Source: Glaciimonas soli (GTDB taxonomy: Bacteria; Pseudomonadota; Gammaproteobacteria; Burkholderiales; Burkholderiaceae_D). From it: a DNA stretch of 47,653 nucleotides. A program made the translations under genes and the position numbers. The stretch lies in contig NZ_WINI01000011.1 in assembly GCF_009497155.1 (NCBI RefSeq), positions 1-47,653 on the forward strand. Reading direction: 5' to 3'. Below, piece after piece: positions 9,335 to 19,820 of this stretch; within the stretch, counting starts at the first letter, position 1, and each line of letters begins with the position of its first letter. A model generated the notes under the pieces. That model was not told the origin of the DNA. It did not search any database and saw only the letters and a list, made by a program, of their open reading frames with translations.

Positions 9335-10336
9335 TTACGCAGCCAATGGTTGCATTCTTGCCATCGCCTCTAGCAATAATGCCGGATCACCCAAAGCCAG
9401 TTTTTTAGAATCAGACAAAGCCTGTCTGTAACTTCTGGCACCCGGCAATCCCGCCATCAAACCTAACATATGGCGCGTAATACTGTTTAAACGCAGACCT
9501 TTACCATCATTGCCATGCAAGGCCAATTGTTGACGGATATACGGCATCATCGCTTGTAATATTTCTGCGCGCGACTTCGGCGTAATTTCATGATCATCGT
9601 AATATCGCCCATCGAAATCGGCCATCAAATACGGATTATGATAAGCCTCACGACCAAGCATGACACCATCGACATGCTGCAAGTGGAGGTCGATTTCTGC
9701 AGTAGTTTTAATCGCCCCATTGATGATGATTTCCAGCGCAGGAAAATCACGTTTCAATTGATAGGCAAAATCGTATTTCAAAGGCGGTATTTCGCGATTT
9801 TCTTTCGGGCTAAGGCCCTTCAGAATCGCGTTGCGCGCATGAACAATAAACGTCTTGCAACCAGCATCAGCTATCGTTCCAACAAAATCTCTGACGAAGT
9901 CGTAATGCTCAATTTCATCAATGCCGACGCGATGTTTGACGGTGACATCAATATCAACCGCATCGCGCATCGCCTTGACACCGTCAGCCACAAGGTTCGC
10001 TTCAGCCATCAGACAAGCACCGAAGGCACCTTTTTGCACGCGCTCAGATGGGCAACCGCAATTCAAATTGATTTCGTCGTAGCCCCATTGTTCGCCAAGT
10101 TTTGCACTTTTTGCCAGATCAGCAGGTTCGCTGCCGCCGAGTTGTAATGCGACGGGATGCTCTTCATCATTAAAATCCAGATGGCGCGGCACATCACCAT
10201 GCAACAAGGCACCGGTGGTCACCATCTCGGTGTACAGCCAGGTATGGCGCGTGATTTGACGGTGGAACATGCGGCAATGCCGATCTGTCCAATCCATCAT
10301 CGGGGCAACGCTAATTGTTCGTTTGCGATAAGTCAT
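9335..10336 (-). CDS. dusA: tRNA-dihydrouridine synthase A
   Basis: A 333-residue flavoenzyme that reduces uridine 20/20a in the D-loop of tRNA. The FMN-barrel start ISVAPMMDWTDRHCR, the catalytic-cysteine motif NLNCGCPSERVQKGAFGACL (cysteine near residue 94), and KHRVGID all match DusA rather than DusB or DusC, as does the C-terminal RHMLGL region. It lies about 100 bases downstream of ribBA in position, on the same strand. About 210 bases, including the typA terminator, separate it from typA. It is probably its own transcription unit. Confidence 0.93.
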   Translation of the reverse strand: MTYRKRTISVAPMMDWTDRHCRMFHRQITRHTWLYTEMVTTGALLHGDVPRHLDFNDEEHPVALQLGGSEPADLAKSAKLGEQWGYDEINLNCGCPSERVQKGAFGACLMAEANLVADGVKAMRDAVDIDVTVKHRVGIDEIEHYDFVRDFVGTIADAGCKTFIVHARNAILKGLSPKENREIPPLKYDFAYQLKRDFPALEIIINGAIKTTAEIDLHLQHVDGVMLGREAYHNPYLMADFDGRYYDDHEITPKSRAEILQAMMPYIRQQLALHGNDGKGLRLNSITRHMLGLMAGLPGARSYRQALSDSKKLALGDPALLLEAMARMQPLAA

Positions 10337-10433
10337 TTGCAGAAGTTCACACTGAAGTTGAAGCTAAAGTCAAAGCTGGCTATAACAAAATGAAATGGGG
10401 TTTTTCCACATTCATTCTTTACTGAAATGCCAT

Positions 10434-10485
10434 GAAAAAACCCGTCAATATTGCAAAGCACATTGGCCTCACAAGATTGACGGGT
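10434..10485 (-). terminator. Intrinsic terminator of typA
   Basis: On the minus strand, ACCCGTCAAT (10476-10485 region) pairs over a 26-base loop with ATTGACGGGT (10440-10449), followed at once by a run of six T (10435-10440). It begins about 65 bases after the typA stop codon. Confidence 0.8.
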
Positions 10486-10548
10486 CGGTACTACTGAATA
10501 TGTCTAACCTGCGATAGTCATTCGCACGCCAACAACATCAAGCAACAA

Positions 10549-12387
10549 TTATGCGTCGCGCGATGCTTTTTTACGATCGTTTTCTTTCAGGTGACGCTTA
10601 CGCAGACGGATGCTTTTTGGTGTGACTTCAACCAATTCATCATCAGCAATAAACTCTACCGCGTATTCCAATGACATCTCGATTGGCGGTACCAAACGTA
10701 CCGCTTCGTCAGTACCTGATGAACGCACGTTAGTCAATTGCTTACCTTTAATCGGGTTCACAACCAAATCGTTGTCACGTGAGTGAATACCGATGATCAT
10801 GCCTTCATACACTGGATCGTTATGGCTAACAAACATACGACCGCGATCTTGCAATTTCCAAATCGCATAAGCTACAGCAGCGCCATCATCTTGGGAAATC
10901 AGAACACCATTGCGACGCACACCCAAGTCACCGCTCTTGCTGTTATCAACTGGTGCGTAGTCATCGAACACGTGGCTCATCAAACCTGTACCACGGGTTA
11001 ACGTCATGAATTCGCCCTGGAAGCCGATCAGACCACGTGCTGGAATACGGTATTCCAAACGTGTACGGCCTTTACCATCCGATTCCATGTTTTGCAAATC
11101 GCCGCGACGTTTGCCCAACTCTTCCATCACGCCGCCTTGATTTTCTTCTTCAACGTCAACGCTCAGCATTTCAAATGGCTCATTACGTACGCCATTGATT
11201 TCTTTGAATACAACCTGAGGGCGCGACACAGCCAATTCAAAGCCTTCACGACGCATGTTTTCAATCAAAATTGTCAGATGCAACTCACCACGACCTGAAA
11301 CTTTGTATGTTGAATCGTTATCTGGATCTTGCTCAACGCGCAATGCCATATTCGCCCGCAATTCTTTTTCCAGGCGATCTCTGATCTGACGCGTAGTAAC
11401 AAACTTACCTTCGCGGCCTGCCAACGGCGAACTGTTAACCATAAAGTTCATCGACAAAGTCGGCTCATCGATTTTCAACATCGGCAAACCATTTGGTGCA
11501 TCTGGTGCGCAAATCGTGCTACCGATACTCAAATCTTCGATACCGTTAATCAGCACGATATCGCCAGCTTGCGCTTCGTCAACCAAAACGCGATCCAGAC
11601 CCTGGAATGTCAATACTTGGTTAACCTTGGCTTTTTTCGGCGTATCTTCAGGACCATTCATGAAGACCACTTGTTGCAAAGCTTTAACGCGACCAGCAAG
11701 AATACGGCCAACGCCAATTTTTCCGACGTACGATGAGTATTCCAACGAAGTGATTTGCAATTGCAAAGGTGCATCAGGATCATCTTCACGTGCTGGAACG
11801 TGTTCCAGAATAGCGTCAAACAAAGGCTCCATATTTCCTGAGCGAACGTCTTCAGTCAAACCTGCATAACCGCTCAAACCTGATGCGTAAATGATTGGGA
11901 AATCCAATTGCTCATCAGTTGCGCCGAGCTTGTCGAACAATTCAAAAGTCGCGTTCACTGCCCATTCCGGACGTGCATTAGGACGATCAACCTTGTTCAC
12001 GACAACGATAGGTTTCAGGCCTAGCGCCAATGCTTTACGTGTCACGAAACGCGTTTGTGGCATCGGGCCTTCTTGCGCATCAACCAGCAATAGAACACTA
12101 TCAACCATCGACAATACACGTTCCACTTCACCGCCAAAGTCAGCATGGCCCGGGGTGTCAACGATGTTGATGTGCGTGCCTTTGTATTCGACTGCGCAGT
12201 TCTTCGACAAAATCGTGATACCGCGTTCTTTTTCGATATCGTTCGAATCCATCACGCGAGCATCGACTTGTTGGTTGTCGCGGAAAGTACCAGATTGACG
12301 CAATAATTGGTCAACTAGCGTGGTTTTGCCATGGTCAACGTGGGCAATAATGGCGATGTTGCGGATAGCGCGTTTTGAGTTTGACAT
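10549..12387 (-). CDS. typA: Ribosome-associated translational GTPase TypA/BipA
   Basis: The 612-residue GTPase has the elongation-factor G-type layout without domain IV. G1 is [10 protein letters not shown], switch I carries [10 protein letters not shown]3 is [12 protein letters not shown] and G4 is NKVDRP. Then come beta-barrel, EF-G III/V-like and the BipA-specific C-terminal domains ([17 protein letters not shown]). It binds ribosomes and supports 50S assembly and growth under stress or cold. It follows truB on the same strand after a 436-base gap containing a structured repeat, and ends at a clear intrinsic terminator. Confidence 0.97.
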   Translation of the reverse strand: MSNSKRAIRNIAIIAHVDHGKTTLVDQLLRQSGTFRDNQQVDARVMDSNDIEKERGITILSKNCAVEYKGTHINIVDTPGHADFGGEVERVLSMVDSVLLLVDAQEGPMPQTRFVTRKALALGLKPIVVVNKVDRPNARPEWAVNATFELFDKLGATDEQLDFPIIYASGLSGYAGLTEDVRSGNMEPLFDAILEHVPAREDDPDAPLQLQITSLEYSSYVGKIGVGRILAGRVKALQQVVFMNGPEDTPKKAKVNQVLTFQGLDRVLVDEAQAGDIVLINGIEDLSIGSTICAPDAPNGLPMLKIDEPTLSMNFMVNSSPLAGREGKFVTTRQIRDRLEKELRANMALRVEQDPDNDSTYKVSGRGELHLTILIENMRREGFELAVSRPQVVFKEINGVRNEPFEMLSVDVEEENQGGVMEELGKRRGDLQNMESDGKGRTRLEYRIPARGLIGFQGEFMTLTRGTGLMSHVFDDYAPVDNSKSGDLGVRRNGVLISQDDGAAVAYAIWKLQDRGRMFVSHNDPVYEGMIIGIHSRDNDLVVNPIKGKQLTNVRSSGTDEAVRLVPPIEMSLEYAVEFIADDELVEVTPKSIRLRKRHLKENDRKKASRDA

Positions 12388-12547
12388 ATTAAATATGGAA
12401 GATTGAGGAATTCAGTAATGAACAACGGAACAACGAATGTGGCGAGTGACGGTGTAAATAACGTTACAAATAAGTCGCAACAATATCGTCACACGATGTG
12501 TTGCGCGAAGTTGTCACAATCAAACAAACCTGCCGCTGTTCAAAAAA

Positions 12548-12685
12548 CCCGGGTAATCCGGTAAATAAGTAAGGCCGCATAGCTGTTTTGATTAGGCGCC
12601 CCCGACGCAGACAGTACGCCTGTACGACTAGGAGGGGCAACAATGTATAAACAGCTATGTGGGCTTACTTACAGCGGAATTCGGG
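12548..12685. repeat. Structured intergenic element, copy 2
   Basis: A 23-base arm (12566-12588) pairs with 12649-12671 with about two mismatches. It is extended outward by CCCGGGTAATCCG (12548-12560) with CGGAATTCGGG (12675-12685). Inside, GCCCC (12598-12602) pairs with GGGGC (12634-12638). The core, AGACAGTACGCCTGTACGAC then TAGGAG, matches copy 1 at 3781-3806 with one base change, while both helices have wholly different sequences. It sits between truB and typA, about 160 bases before the typA start. The rest of the 12388-12823 gap shows no gene. Confidence 0.78.
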
Positions 12686-12823
12686 AAGCCGCGCATTATA
12701 GCATGACGCAGTGCAAGAACGTATTTTCGGAATCTAAAAAGCCGTGCAATTTCAATAACTTGCACTGCCGTTTGTTGTAAAAATGTCAGAAGTCTGCGCT
12801 TCTATACCTGCATTATTACGCCA

Positions 12824-13783
12824 TCATGCGGTGGCGATCAAGCGCTCTGGTGCTAAAACACCGTAGTCGTGTAGCTGTGCCGTTCCTAACAATTGTCGCA
12901 CTGGTTCGACATTCGTGTTGCCATCCATTTCCGACAATCGATAAACGCGCACTCGCCCAGCTGACTCAGGGAGCTTCACGCCTTCTTTTTCCAATGTCAG
13001 ACGTTGACCTTGCAAAAACCGCTGCGCTAATCCGTCTGACAAGACTATTTCTGGAAACGACGATAAAAGACTATCTACCGGCGCCAATAATTGCCGTCGC
13101 TCTTCTTCCGGTGTATCTGATAACGTGTCCAGCGTAATGCAGCCAGCTAACGTTAAATGGCCGACTTGGATACGTCGCAACTCTTGTAAGTGTGCACCGC
13201 AACCCAAGGCTGCGCCAATATCCTCACCCAATACCCGAATGTAGGTGCCTTTGCTGCAGGCTACCCGCACACGTAAAAATGGTGCCTGATAGTCTAAAAA
13301 TTCCAGCATATGAATGGTGACGTCGCGTGCTTCGCGTTCTAACGTAATGCCGGCGCGCGCATATTCGTACAGCGGTTTGCCATCACGTTTAAGTGCGGAA
13401 TACATCGGTGGAATCTGTTTGATATCGCCACGAAATCTTGCCAACACGGCAGCTATCTGCTCGGGCGTCACATTGACTTCGCTCGTTGTCAGGACTTCAC
13501 CTTCAGTATCCCCGGTCGCCGTGGTAATGCCGAAATGGATCACCGCCTCATAGGTTTTATCGGACTCTAATAAGTCCTGGGAAAATTTGGTGGCCTCACC
13601 AAAACACAATGGCAATACGCCGGTAGCGAATGGATCAAGCGTACCGGTGTGGCCAGCCTTCGGCGCGTTCAATAATCGCTTGGCTTTAATCAAGGCATCG
13701 TTGCTAGAAAAACCAACTGGTTTATCTAGCAATAAAACACCGTTAAGAGGAATACGAATTTTTTTGGGCGAAGTTGACGCCAT
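12824..13783 (-). CDS. truB: tRNA pseudouridine(55) synthase TruB
   Basis: A 319-residue pseudouridine synthase that converts U55 in the T-loop of tRNAs. The entry motif GVLLLDKPVGFSSNDAL and the catalytic-aspartate motif AGHTGTLDPFATGVLPLC are intact. CSKGTYIRVLGEDIG is the other conserved block, and a C-terminal PUA-like extension follows. It lies 56 bases after rbfA in the usual rbfA-truB order. The base just after the ORF (minus strand) leads into the typA upstream gap. Confidence 0.96.
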   Translation of the reverse strand: MASTSPKKIRIPLNGVLLLDKPVGFSSNDALIKAKRLLNAPKAGHTGTLDPFATGVLPLCFGEATKFSQDLLESDKTYEAVIHFGITTATGDTEGEVLTTSEVNVTPEQIAAVLARFRGDIKQIPPMYSALKRDGKPLYEYARAGITLEREARDVTIHMLEFLDYQAPFLRVRVACSKGTYIRVLGEDIGAALGCGAHLQELRRIQVGHLTLAGCITLDTLSDTPEEERRQLLAPVDSLLSSFPEIVLSDGLAQRFLQGQRLTLEKEGVKLPESAGRVRVYRLSEMDGNTNVEPVRQLLGTAQLHDYGVLAPERLIATA

Positions 13784-13839
13784 AGACTATCTGACTTTTT
13801 GAACGTTGATATGTGAAATGAAACGTGCAACCCAGGGGT

Positions 13840-14229
13840 TTATTCCTGATCGTCGTCCTTAGCGCGGGTGGCATTAGCCTCGTCAATCAGACGTGACATT
13901 TCCTGACCACGCGCTGTGGAGCTATCATGATGAAAATGCAATGTCGGCAATGTATGAATTCTCAAAACGCGGCCGAGTTGATTCCGCAAAAAACCGGCTG
14001 AATTACTCAAAGCATCCAAGGTATTCTTAATCGCTGCAGGATCGTCATTGAGCATAGTGAAAAACACTTTGGCATGCGCATAATCCGGCGTCAATTGCAC
14101 TTCTGTGATCGTTACCATGCCAACCCGCGGGTCTTTTAGTTCAGAAGCAATGATGACAGACAAATCACGCTGGATTTGATCCGCTACGCGCAGACCGCGC
14201 GACGGGATAGATTTGCTATTTTTAGCCAT
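13840..14229 (-). CDS. rbfA: 30S ribosome-binding factor RbfA
   Basis: A 129-residue RbfA, a KH-fold protein that binds the 16S 5' end region and helps mature the 30S subunit, especially in the cold. Landmarks are [42 protein letters not shown] (split here for length) and the C-terminal LHFHHDSS motif. The C-terminal tail is short and charged. It is separated from infB by 184 bases containing an intrinsic terminator, so it may be transcribed partly from its own promoter. Confidence 0.95.
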   Translation of the reverse strand: MAKNSKSIPSRGLRVADQIQRDLSVIIASELKDPRVGMVTITEVQLTPDYAHAKVFFTMLNDDPAAIKNTLDALSNSAGFLRNQLGRVLRIHTLPTLHFHHDSSTARGQEMSRLIDEANATRAKDDDQE

Positions 14230-14304
14230 AATTTCATTTCGTTGTATTTTTTACATAATCGGTGAGCACAATGCTTCACCCATCACATAGCTAGAACAGG
14301 TTAC

Positions 14305-14345
14305 ACCAAAAAACAATCGGGCTTAATTATTCAATTAAGCCCGAT
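14305..14345 (-). terminator. Intrinsic terminator between infB and rbfA
   Basis: On the minus strand a perfect 13-base stem, ATCGGGCTTAATT with AATTAAGCCCGAT (14316-14328 and 14333-14345) and a four-base loop, is followed by TGTTTTTTGG. It falls about 70 bases after the infB stop codon, inside what is normally one operon. Two tandem copies of AATTGCTAGTACC (14360-14372 and 14374-14386) lie just upstream of it in the transcript. Confidence 0.82.
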
Positions 14346-14413
14346 CATTACTTGCACTAAATTGCTAGTACCGAATTGCTAGTACCAAGTGTCCTTACTA
14401 AGCTTGCACGCAA

Positions 14414-17344
14414 TTACAGTGTACGAGCGATTTCTTCGACTTCAAACACTTCAAGCTGATCGCCTTCTTTGATGTCGTTGAAGTTCTTCAGTGTCAGACC
14501 GCATTCGAAACCAGCGCGAACTTCTTTTACGTCGTCTTTGAAGCGCTTCAAGGAATCCAATTCGCCTGTCCAGACAATCACGTTGTTGCGTAACAAGCGT
14601 ACCGAAGCACCGCGCTTGACCAAACCTTCGAGTACATAGCAACCTGCAATCGCGCCGACCTTGCTGACCAGCAGTACTTGACGAATTTCGACCAAGCCCA
14701 ATGATTGCTCGCGCTTCTCTGGTGCCAACATGCCGGACATCGCTGCTTTGATTTCGTCTACTGCATCGTAAATAATGCTGTAGTAACGGATATCAACGCC
14801 ATTGGCTTCTGCCAGTTTGCGTGCCTGCGCATCGCCACGAACGTTAAAGCCGATGATGACTGCTTTCGCTGCCACTGCCAGATTGACGTCTGATTCGCTG
14901 ATACCACCAACGCCAGCGTGAACCACTTGCACTCGTACTTCGCCGGTCGACAATTTCTGCAACGATTGAACCAGCGCTTCTTGTGAACCTTGCACATCGG
15001 TCTTGATGATCATAGGCAGGTTTTTGACTTCGCCTTCGCCTATGTTCTCGAACATATTTTCCAGCTTGGCAGCTTGTTGCTTAGCCAGTTTCACGTCACG
15101 GAACTTACCTTGACGGAACAAACCGATTTCACGCGCTTTGCGCTCATCGGCCATGACCATCACTTCTTCACCAGCCACCGGCACTTCGGTCAGGCCTTGA
15201 ATTTCAACTGGAATCGACGGACCAGCTTCGGTGATCGCCTTACCATTTTCATCTGTCATGGCACGAACACGACCATAAGCAGAGCCAGCCAGGACCACAT
15301 CACCGCGCTTCAATGTACCTGATTGCACCAAGATGGTTGCAACCGGACCACGACCTTTATCAAGACGTGCTTCTACTACCAGACCACGTGCTGACGAAGC
15401 CACCGGCGCTTTCAATTCCAGCACTTCGGCTTGCAACAGTACTTGCTCTAGCAAGGCATCAACGCCCATACCCGTTTTGGCCGATACTGCTACGAACGGA
15501 GCATCACCACCATATTCTTCTGGCACAACTTGTTCAGCGATCAATTCCTGCTTGACGCGATCCATGTTAACACCAGGTTTATCCATCTTAGTGACAGCAA
15601 CCACCAGCGGTACGCCAGCAGCTTTTGCATGGGCAATCGCTTCTTTAGTTTGTGGCATCACACCATCATCACCAGCCACCACCAGAATCACGATATCTGT
15701 CGCTTTAGCACCACGTGCACGCATCGCCGTAAAGGCTTCATGACCTGGTGTATCAAGGAAAGTGATCATTCCGCCTGGTGTTTCAACGTGGTATGCACCG
15801 ATGTGCTGGGTAATACCACCAGCTTCACCAGAAGCCACTTTAGAACGACGGATGTAATCCAACAATGAAGTTTTACCATGGTCAACGTGACCCATGACGG
15901 TAACCACTGGTGCGCGTGGAAATTGCTCAACATCTTCCTGCTCTTCGCCATCGACCAATAAAGCCTCTGGATCATCGAGCTTGGCTGCATGTGCCGTGTG
16001 GCCCATTTCTTCGACCAGAATCATTGATGTTTCTTGATCCAGTACCTGATTGATGGTGACCATCTGTCCCAGCTTCATCAAATGCTTGATGACTTCTGAC
16101 GCCTTCACCGACATTTTGTGCGCTAGTTCTGCAACAGTAATGGTTTCAGGAACATAGACGTCCTTGACCACTGCTTCGGTCGGCACCTGGAAATTGCTTT
16201 CATGATCATCTGCTTGCGAATTACCGCGACGACCGCCTTTACCACCACTGCGCCAGCCGTCACGACCAGTACCAGCCGCTGGGCCGCCACGGGTTTTGAT
16301 GCCAGCACCACGTTTTTTACTATCGTCAGACCAAGTCGAGGAAACGTTCGCCGATTTGATCGATTTTTTGTCGACCACGGGTTTTTTCTCGTCTTTTTTC
16401 TCGCCCGGCTTTTTATCAGCTGGTTTATGTAAGGTGCCAGCAGGTGCTTTGGCAGCGGCCACTGGAGCAGCAACCACAGGCTCTGGCGCCTTGATCACGC
16501 GACGTGGCGCGTTCATCATGGCTTTGATCTGCGCTACTTCATCTTGCACTGCTTTACGTGCCAGATCATTGGCGGCAGTTTTTGCCGCAGCTTCTTTGGC
16601 TGTATCGGCGATTTTTTGCTTCGCCTCTTCAGCCGCTACGCGCTTTTTCTCTTCCTGCTCTGCTGCTGCCGCGGCCACATTGGCTGCATCAGCCACTTGT
16701 GCTGGCGTTGGCGCAGGCGTCGCCGCTTTTTCGGCTGCCGGTGCAACTGGTGCTGCTGCCGCAACTACGGCGGCTGCTTCAGCCGCTTTTTTCGCTTCAG
16801 CTTCGGCTTTTTTGGCTTCGATCTCAGCTTTTTGCGCAGCTTTAATTTGCGCTATTTTTTCAGCTTCAAGTTTGGCCAAATGCTCTTGCTTTTCGCGCAA
16901 GTCAGCTTCTTGCTGAGCGATTAACTCAGCTTGACGGCGAGCATCTTCAGCCCGACGAGCAACTTCTGCCTCGTCAACCACCGGTGCTGCAGATTCAGTT
17001 GTGTCGGAAGCGACTGCTGCTGGGCTTGCTACCGCTGGTTCATCACGCTGAACAAAAGTGCGCTTTTTACGCACTTCAACCTGGATAGTGCGTGACTTTC
17101 CAGTAGCATCAGCCTGCTTGATTTCAGTGGTTTCTTTACGCGTCAAAGTGATTTTCTTTTTTTCACTATCGGCGCTAGCGCCGTGTGAACGACGCAGATG
17201 CTCCAGCAGACGATCCTTATCTTCTTTCGATAAAGTATCTTCAGTTGATTCTTTAGTGACACCTGCTGAGCGCAATTGCGTTAATAGCAAATCCGCTGGC
17301 ATCTTCAGCTCGGTGGCAAATTGGGCTACATTGTTACTCGCCAT
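14414..17344 (-). CDS. infB: Translation initiation factor IF-2
   Basis: The 976-residue initiation GTPase brings formyl-Met-tRNA to the 30S subunit and drives subunit joining. Order of domains: IF2N helical module (residues 1-50), a long Ala/Glu/Lys-rich linker (about 120-290), a basic Gly/Arg-rich region (about 330-380), and a second IF2N (about 395-450). The G domain follows, with [14 protein letters not shown] (about 483-496), DTPGHEAF and TKMDKP, then beta-barrels and C1/C2 domains. The Ala-rich linker produces long open frames on the other strand that are not genes. It follows nusA after 51 bases. Confidence 0.97.
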   Translation of the reverse strand: MASNNVAQFATELKMPADLLLTQLRSAGVTKESTEDTLSKEDKDRLLEHLRRSHGASADSEKKKITLTRKETTEIKQADATGKSRTIQVEVRKKRTFVQRDEPAVASPAAVASDTTESAAPVVDEAEVARRAEDARRQAELIAQQEADLREKQEHLAKLEAEKIAQIKAAQKAEIEAKKAEAEAKKAAEAAAVVAAAAPVAPAAEKAATPAPTPAQVADAANVAAAAAEQEEKKRVAAEEAKQKIADTAKEAAAKTAANDLARKAVQDEVAQIKAMMNAPRRVIKAPEPVVAAPVAAAKAPAGTLHKPADKKPGEKKDEKKPVVDKKSIKSANVSSTWSDDSKKRGAGIKTRGGPAAGTGRDGWRSGGKGGRRGNSQADDHESNFQVPTEAVVKDVYVPETITVAELAHKMSVKASEVIKHLMKLGQMVTINQVLDQETSMILVEEMGHTAHAAKLDDPEALLVDGEEQEDVEQFPRAPVVTVMGHVDHGKTSLLDYIRRSKVASGEAGGITQHIGAYHVETPGGMITFLDTPGHEAFTAMRARGAKATDIVILVVAGDDGVMPQTKEAIAHAKAAGVPLVVAVTKMDKPGVNMDRVKQELIAEQVVPEEYGGDAPFVAVSAKTGMGVDALLEQVLLQAEVLELKAPVASSARGLVVEARLDKGRGPVATILVQSGTLKRGDVVLAGSAYGRVRAMTDENGKAITEAGPSIPVEIQGLTEVPVAGEEVMVMADERKAREIGLFRQGKFRDVKLAKQQAAKLENMFENIGEGEVKNLPMIIKTDVQGSQEALVQSLQKLSTGEVRVQVVHAGVGGISESDVNLAVAAKAVIIGFNVRGDAQARKLAEANGVDIRYYSIIYDAVDEIKAAMSGMLAPEKREQSLGLVEIRQVLLVSKVGAIAGCYVLEGLVKRGASVRLLRNNVIVWTGELDSLKRFKDDVKEVRAGFECGLTLKNFNDIKEGDQLEVFEVEEIARTL

Positions 17345-17395
17345 TCAGTCCTCTTTTTCTATGTGGCGCGGTAGACGACATGGGAACCTCGCGGA

Positions 17396-18955
17396 TCACT
17401 TGGCTTCCGCAAGGTTCCATGCTTTAGCTTGTAAAGCCTTGGCACGATCATCGTACTTACCATCGATAAGTTTCATCTCATCGTCAGTCACATCTTTAAA
17501 TTCTTCTTTAATCAATTGACGGGCACGCTCTGACGGTAAGGCCAGAATCGCACCGAATTCGTCATAGGCCAAAGCAGCAAACGCAGCCAACGTCTTAACA
17601 CCTGCCAAGCCCAACTTACCAGCCACTACACGGTCCATGCCTTCGAAATTAGCAAGTGCATCTTCCATGCCTTCCATACCTTCTTCAGAAGCAATCGCCT
17701 CTGTTACCAAGGCATCACGTGCACGGGTACGCAATTCATTGACGGTATCTTCATCGAAGGATTCGATGTCCAACATTTCGCTAATTGGCACATAAGCGAT
17801 TTCTTCCAGGCTGGCAAAACCTTCATCTACCAGAATGTCAGCAACTTCCTGATCAACGTCGAGCTTTTCCATGAACAGCGCGCGTGTCGCAGCTGTTTCC
17901 AACGCCGACTTGTCTGCCGATTCTTCCGCTGTCATGATATTGATTTGCCAACCGGTCAACTCAGCTGCCAAGCGTACATTCTGACCACCACGACCAATCG
18001 CGATCGCCAGATTTTCGGCATCAACAACTACATCCATAGCGTGTTTTTCTTCATCCACAACAATGGATGAGACGTTGGCCGGGGCCAATGCGCCGATCAC
18101 AAATTGGGCTGGATCTTCTGACCACAACACGATATCAACACGTTCGCCGCCCAACTCGCCAGTCACGGCTTGCACGCGTGAACCACGCATACCGACGCAA
18201 GTGCCGATAGGATCAATCCGCTTGTCATTAGTAAACACGGCAATCTTGGCGCGCACGCCCGGATCACGAGCAGCTGATTTCACTTCCAGCGTACCTTGTT
18301 CAATTTCCGGCACTTCCAGCTCAAACAATTTCTTGATGAATTCTGGTGCAGTGCGCGACAAAATCACTTGTGGTCCACGGGCATTGCGATCAACGCGCAA
18401 GATATAGGCGCGGACGCGATCGCCAATACGCAGATTTTCTTTAGGAATCGTTTGGTCGCGTGGCAGACGAGCTTCGATCTTGCCGGATTCAACAATCGCG
18501 TCGCCGCGCTCCATCCGTTTGATCGTGCCAGTCACCAGCGAATCGCCACGTTCCAGGAAATCAGCCAGAATCTGCTCACGCTCAGCATCACGGATTTTTT
18601 GCAATACGACTTGCTTAGTATCTTGCGCAAAACGACGGCCGAATTCCACTGACTCGATAGGCTCTTCGATGTAGTCATCGACTTCTACGCCTTCAATCTG
18701 CTCGAGTGCTTCAAATAATAAAATTTCTTGATCTGGCATTTGCAAACCAGCTTCATCGGGCACAACCAACCAACGACGGAAGGATTCGAATTCGCCAGTT
18801 TCTCTGTCGATAGCCACGCGAATATCCACATCGCCTTCATAGCGCTTCTTGGTTGCTTGCCCAAGTGCGTGTTCTAGTGCACCGAACACGACGTCTCGGT
18901 CGACGTTTTTTTCATGCGCGAGCGCATCGACCAACAATAAAATTTCGCGACTCAT
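17396..18955 (-). CDS. nusA: Transcription termination/antitermination factor NusA
   Basis: A 519-residue NusA. The N-terminal RNA-polymerase-binding domain (about 1-130) is followed by S1 (about 135-200), two KH domains (about 205-345, with [20 protein letters not shown] and the second-[15 protein letters not shown]), and two C-terminal acidic repeat domains (about 365-510). It modulates pausing, hairpin termination and antitermination. Its ATG overlaps the rimP stop by four bases (ATGA), a sign of translational coupling. Confidence 0.97.
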   Translation of the reverse strand: MSREILLLVDALAHEKNVDRDVVFGALEHALGQATKKRYEGDVDIRVAIDRETGEFESFRRWLVVPDEAGLQMPDQEILLFEALEQIEGVEVDDYIEEPIESVEFGRRFAQDTKQVVLQKIRDAEREQILADFLERGDSLVTGTIKRMERGDAIVESGKIEARLPRDQTIPKENLRIGDRVRAYILRVDRNARGPQVILSRTAPEFIKKLFELEVPEIEQGTLEVKSAARDPGVRAKIAVFTNDKRIDPIGTCVGMRGSRVQAVTGELGGERVDIVLWSEDPAQFVIGALAPANVSSIVVDEEKHAMDVVVDAENLAIAIGRGGQNVRLAAELTGWQINIMTAEESADKSALETAATRALFMEKLDVDQEVADILVDEGFASLEEIAYVPISEMLDIESFDEDTVNELRTRARDALVTEAIASEEGMEGMEDALANFEGMDRVVAGKLGLAGVKTLAAFAALAYDEFGAILALPSERARQLIKEEFKDVTDDEMKLIDGKYDDRAKALQAKAWNLAEAK

Positions 18956-19458
18956 GCTTTGCGACTCCTAAAATTCACTTGTGGCACCAAGTGTGCCTTG
19001 TCCACGTCAGCCAGCATAAAATCCAGTAATGCTGACGACCCATCGTTTGCTACAAATTCGAGTTTCAAATTTTCACCATCCGGCGCTTGCAAAACACCTT
19101 GGAAAGTTTTCCGGTGCGCTGCGCCTGGCATAGGTAAACGTAATTTGATGATGACTTCCTTACCTACAAAACGCGTATAGTCTGCCAGCTTCTTCAACGG
19201 CCGATCAAGGCCAGGTGACGACACTTCCAAGCGTTCGTAAACCGCATTTTCGACCGTTAATACATGCAGCAATTGATGCGTCACTTTTTCACAATCTTCT
19301 ACGGTGATCGATGCCGGCACACCATCTTCATCTGGCGCAGCATTTTCGGCAGTCAGATCGATATACACACGCAACAAACCACGCGCGGCTTTTTCGAACT
19401 CGACCAACTCGTAGCCCATGCCAACCACGGTTTTTTCTATCAATTCCTGTAGCTGCAA
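18952..19458 (-). CDS. rimP: Ribosome maturation factor RimP
   Basis: A 168-residue RimP required for early 30S maturation. It starts [20 protein letters not shown]. It then shows the central [13 protein letters not shown] motif, which is the family signature, and a C-terminal SH3-like domain. It heads the rimP-nusA-infB cluster. The leader upstream (19459-19570) must hold the operon promoter, but no convincing boxes were picked out. GGAGA lies just before the ATG. Confidence 0.96.
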   Translation of the reverse strand: MQLQELIEKTVVGMGYELVEFEKAARGLLRVYIDLTAENAAPDEDGVPASITVEDCEKVTHQLLHVLTVENAVYERLEVSSPGLDRPLKKLADYTRFVGKEVIIKLRLPMPGAAHRKTFQGVLQAPDGENLKLEFVANDGSSALLDFMLADVDKAHLVPQVNFRSRKA

Positions 19459-19572
19459 GGAGATTCTCCTAATAATTATTTATGCCTGTACCGACTCTTG
19501 TTTAGCGCTTGTTTCTATCAAGCCAGCGCGTGCTCCGCGCATTTGAAACAAGATGCTTCACAATCGTTGAGC

Positions 19573-19597
19573 AAAAAAAAAATGGGCATCAGCCCAT
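19573..19597 (-). terminator. Intrinsic terminator downstream of rluB
   Basis: On the minus strand ATGGGC-TGAT-GCCCAT is followed by nine T (A-run at 19573-19581). It lies about 220 bases past the rluB stop codon and insulates rimP from rluB transcription. The remainder of 19459-19820 has no visible gene. Confidence 0.75.
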
Positions 19598-19820
19598 CTT
19601 CTTATCGCTTGCATCAAGCTTGTACTGCTTTGGCTTGTCTATGCTCGCATTGCTTCAGACGAAGATTTCACAGACTGATTGTGAAACAACTTCCGTTAAC
19701 TTGCAGATTATAAGCGATTAGCATAGCTATCGCAATGTAGAAACTATCTTTTGTTACGCCAGGCCTGCTTTACATAACAATTTGACAACTCCCTGCAAGG
19801 AACAAAACAACTATTTTTTA

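Noticed and set aside
9590-10147. 185-codon plus-strand frame opposite dusA
   Set aside because: The dusA protein is unambiguous, and the opposite frame has no motif or start signal.
16296-16916. Long plus-strand open frames opposite infB (up to 206 codons)
   Set aside because: They are mirror frames of the Ala/Lys/Glu-rich IF-2 linker, giving Ser/Ala/Cys/Phe-rich nonsense with no ribosome site or family match.
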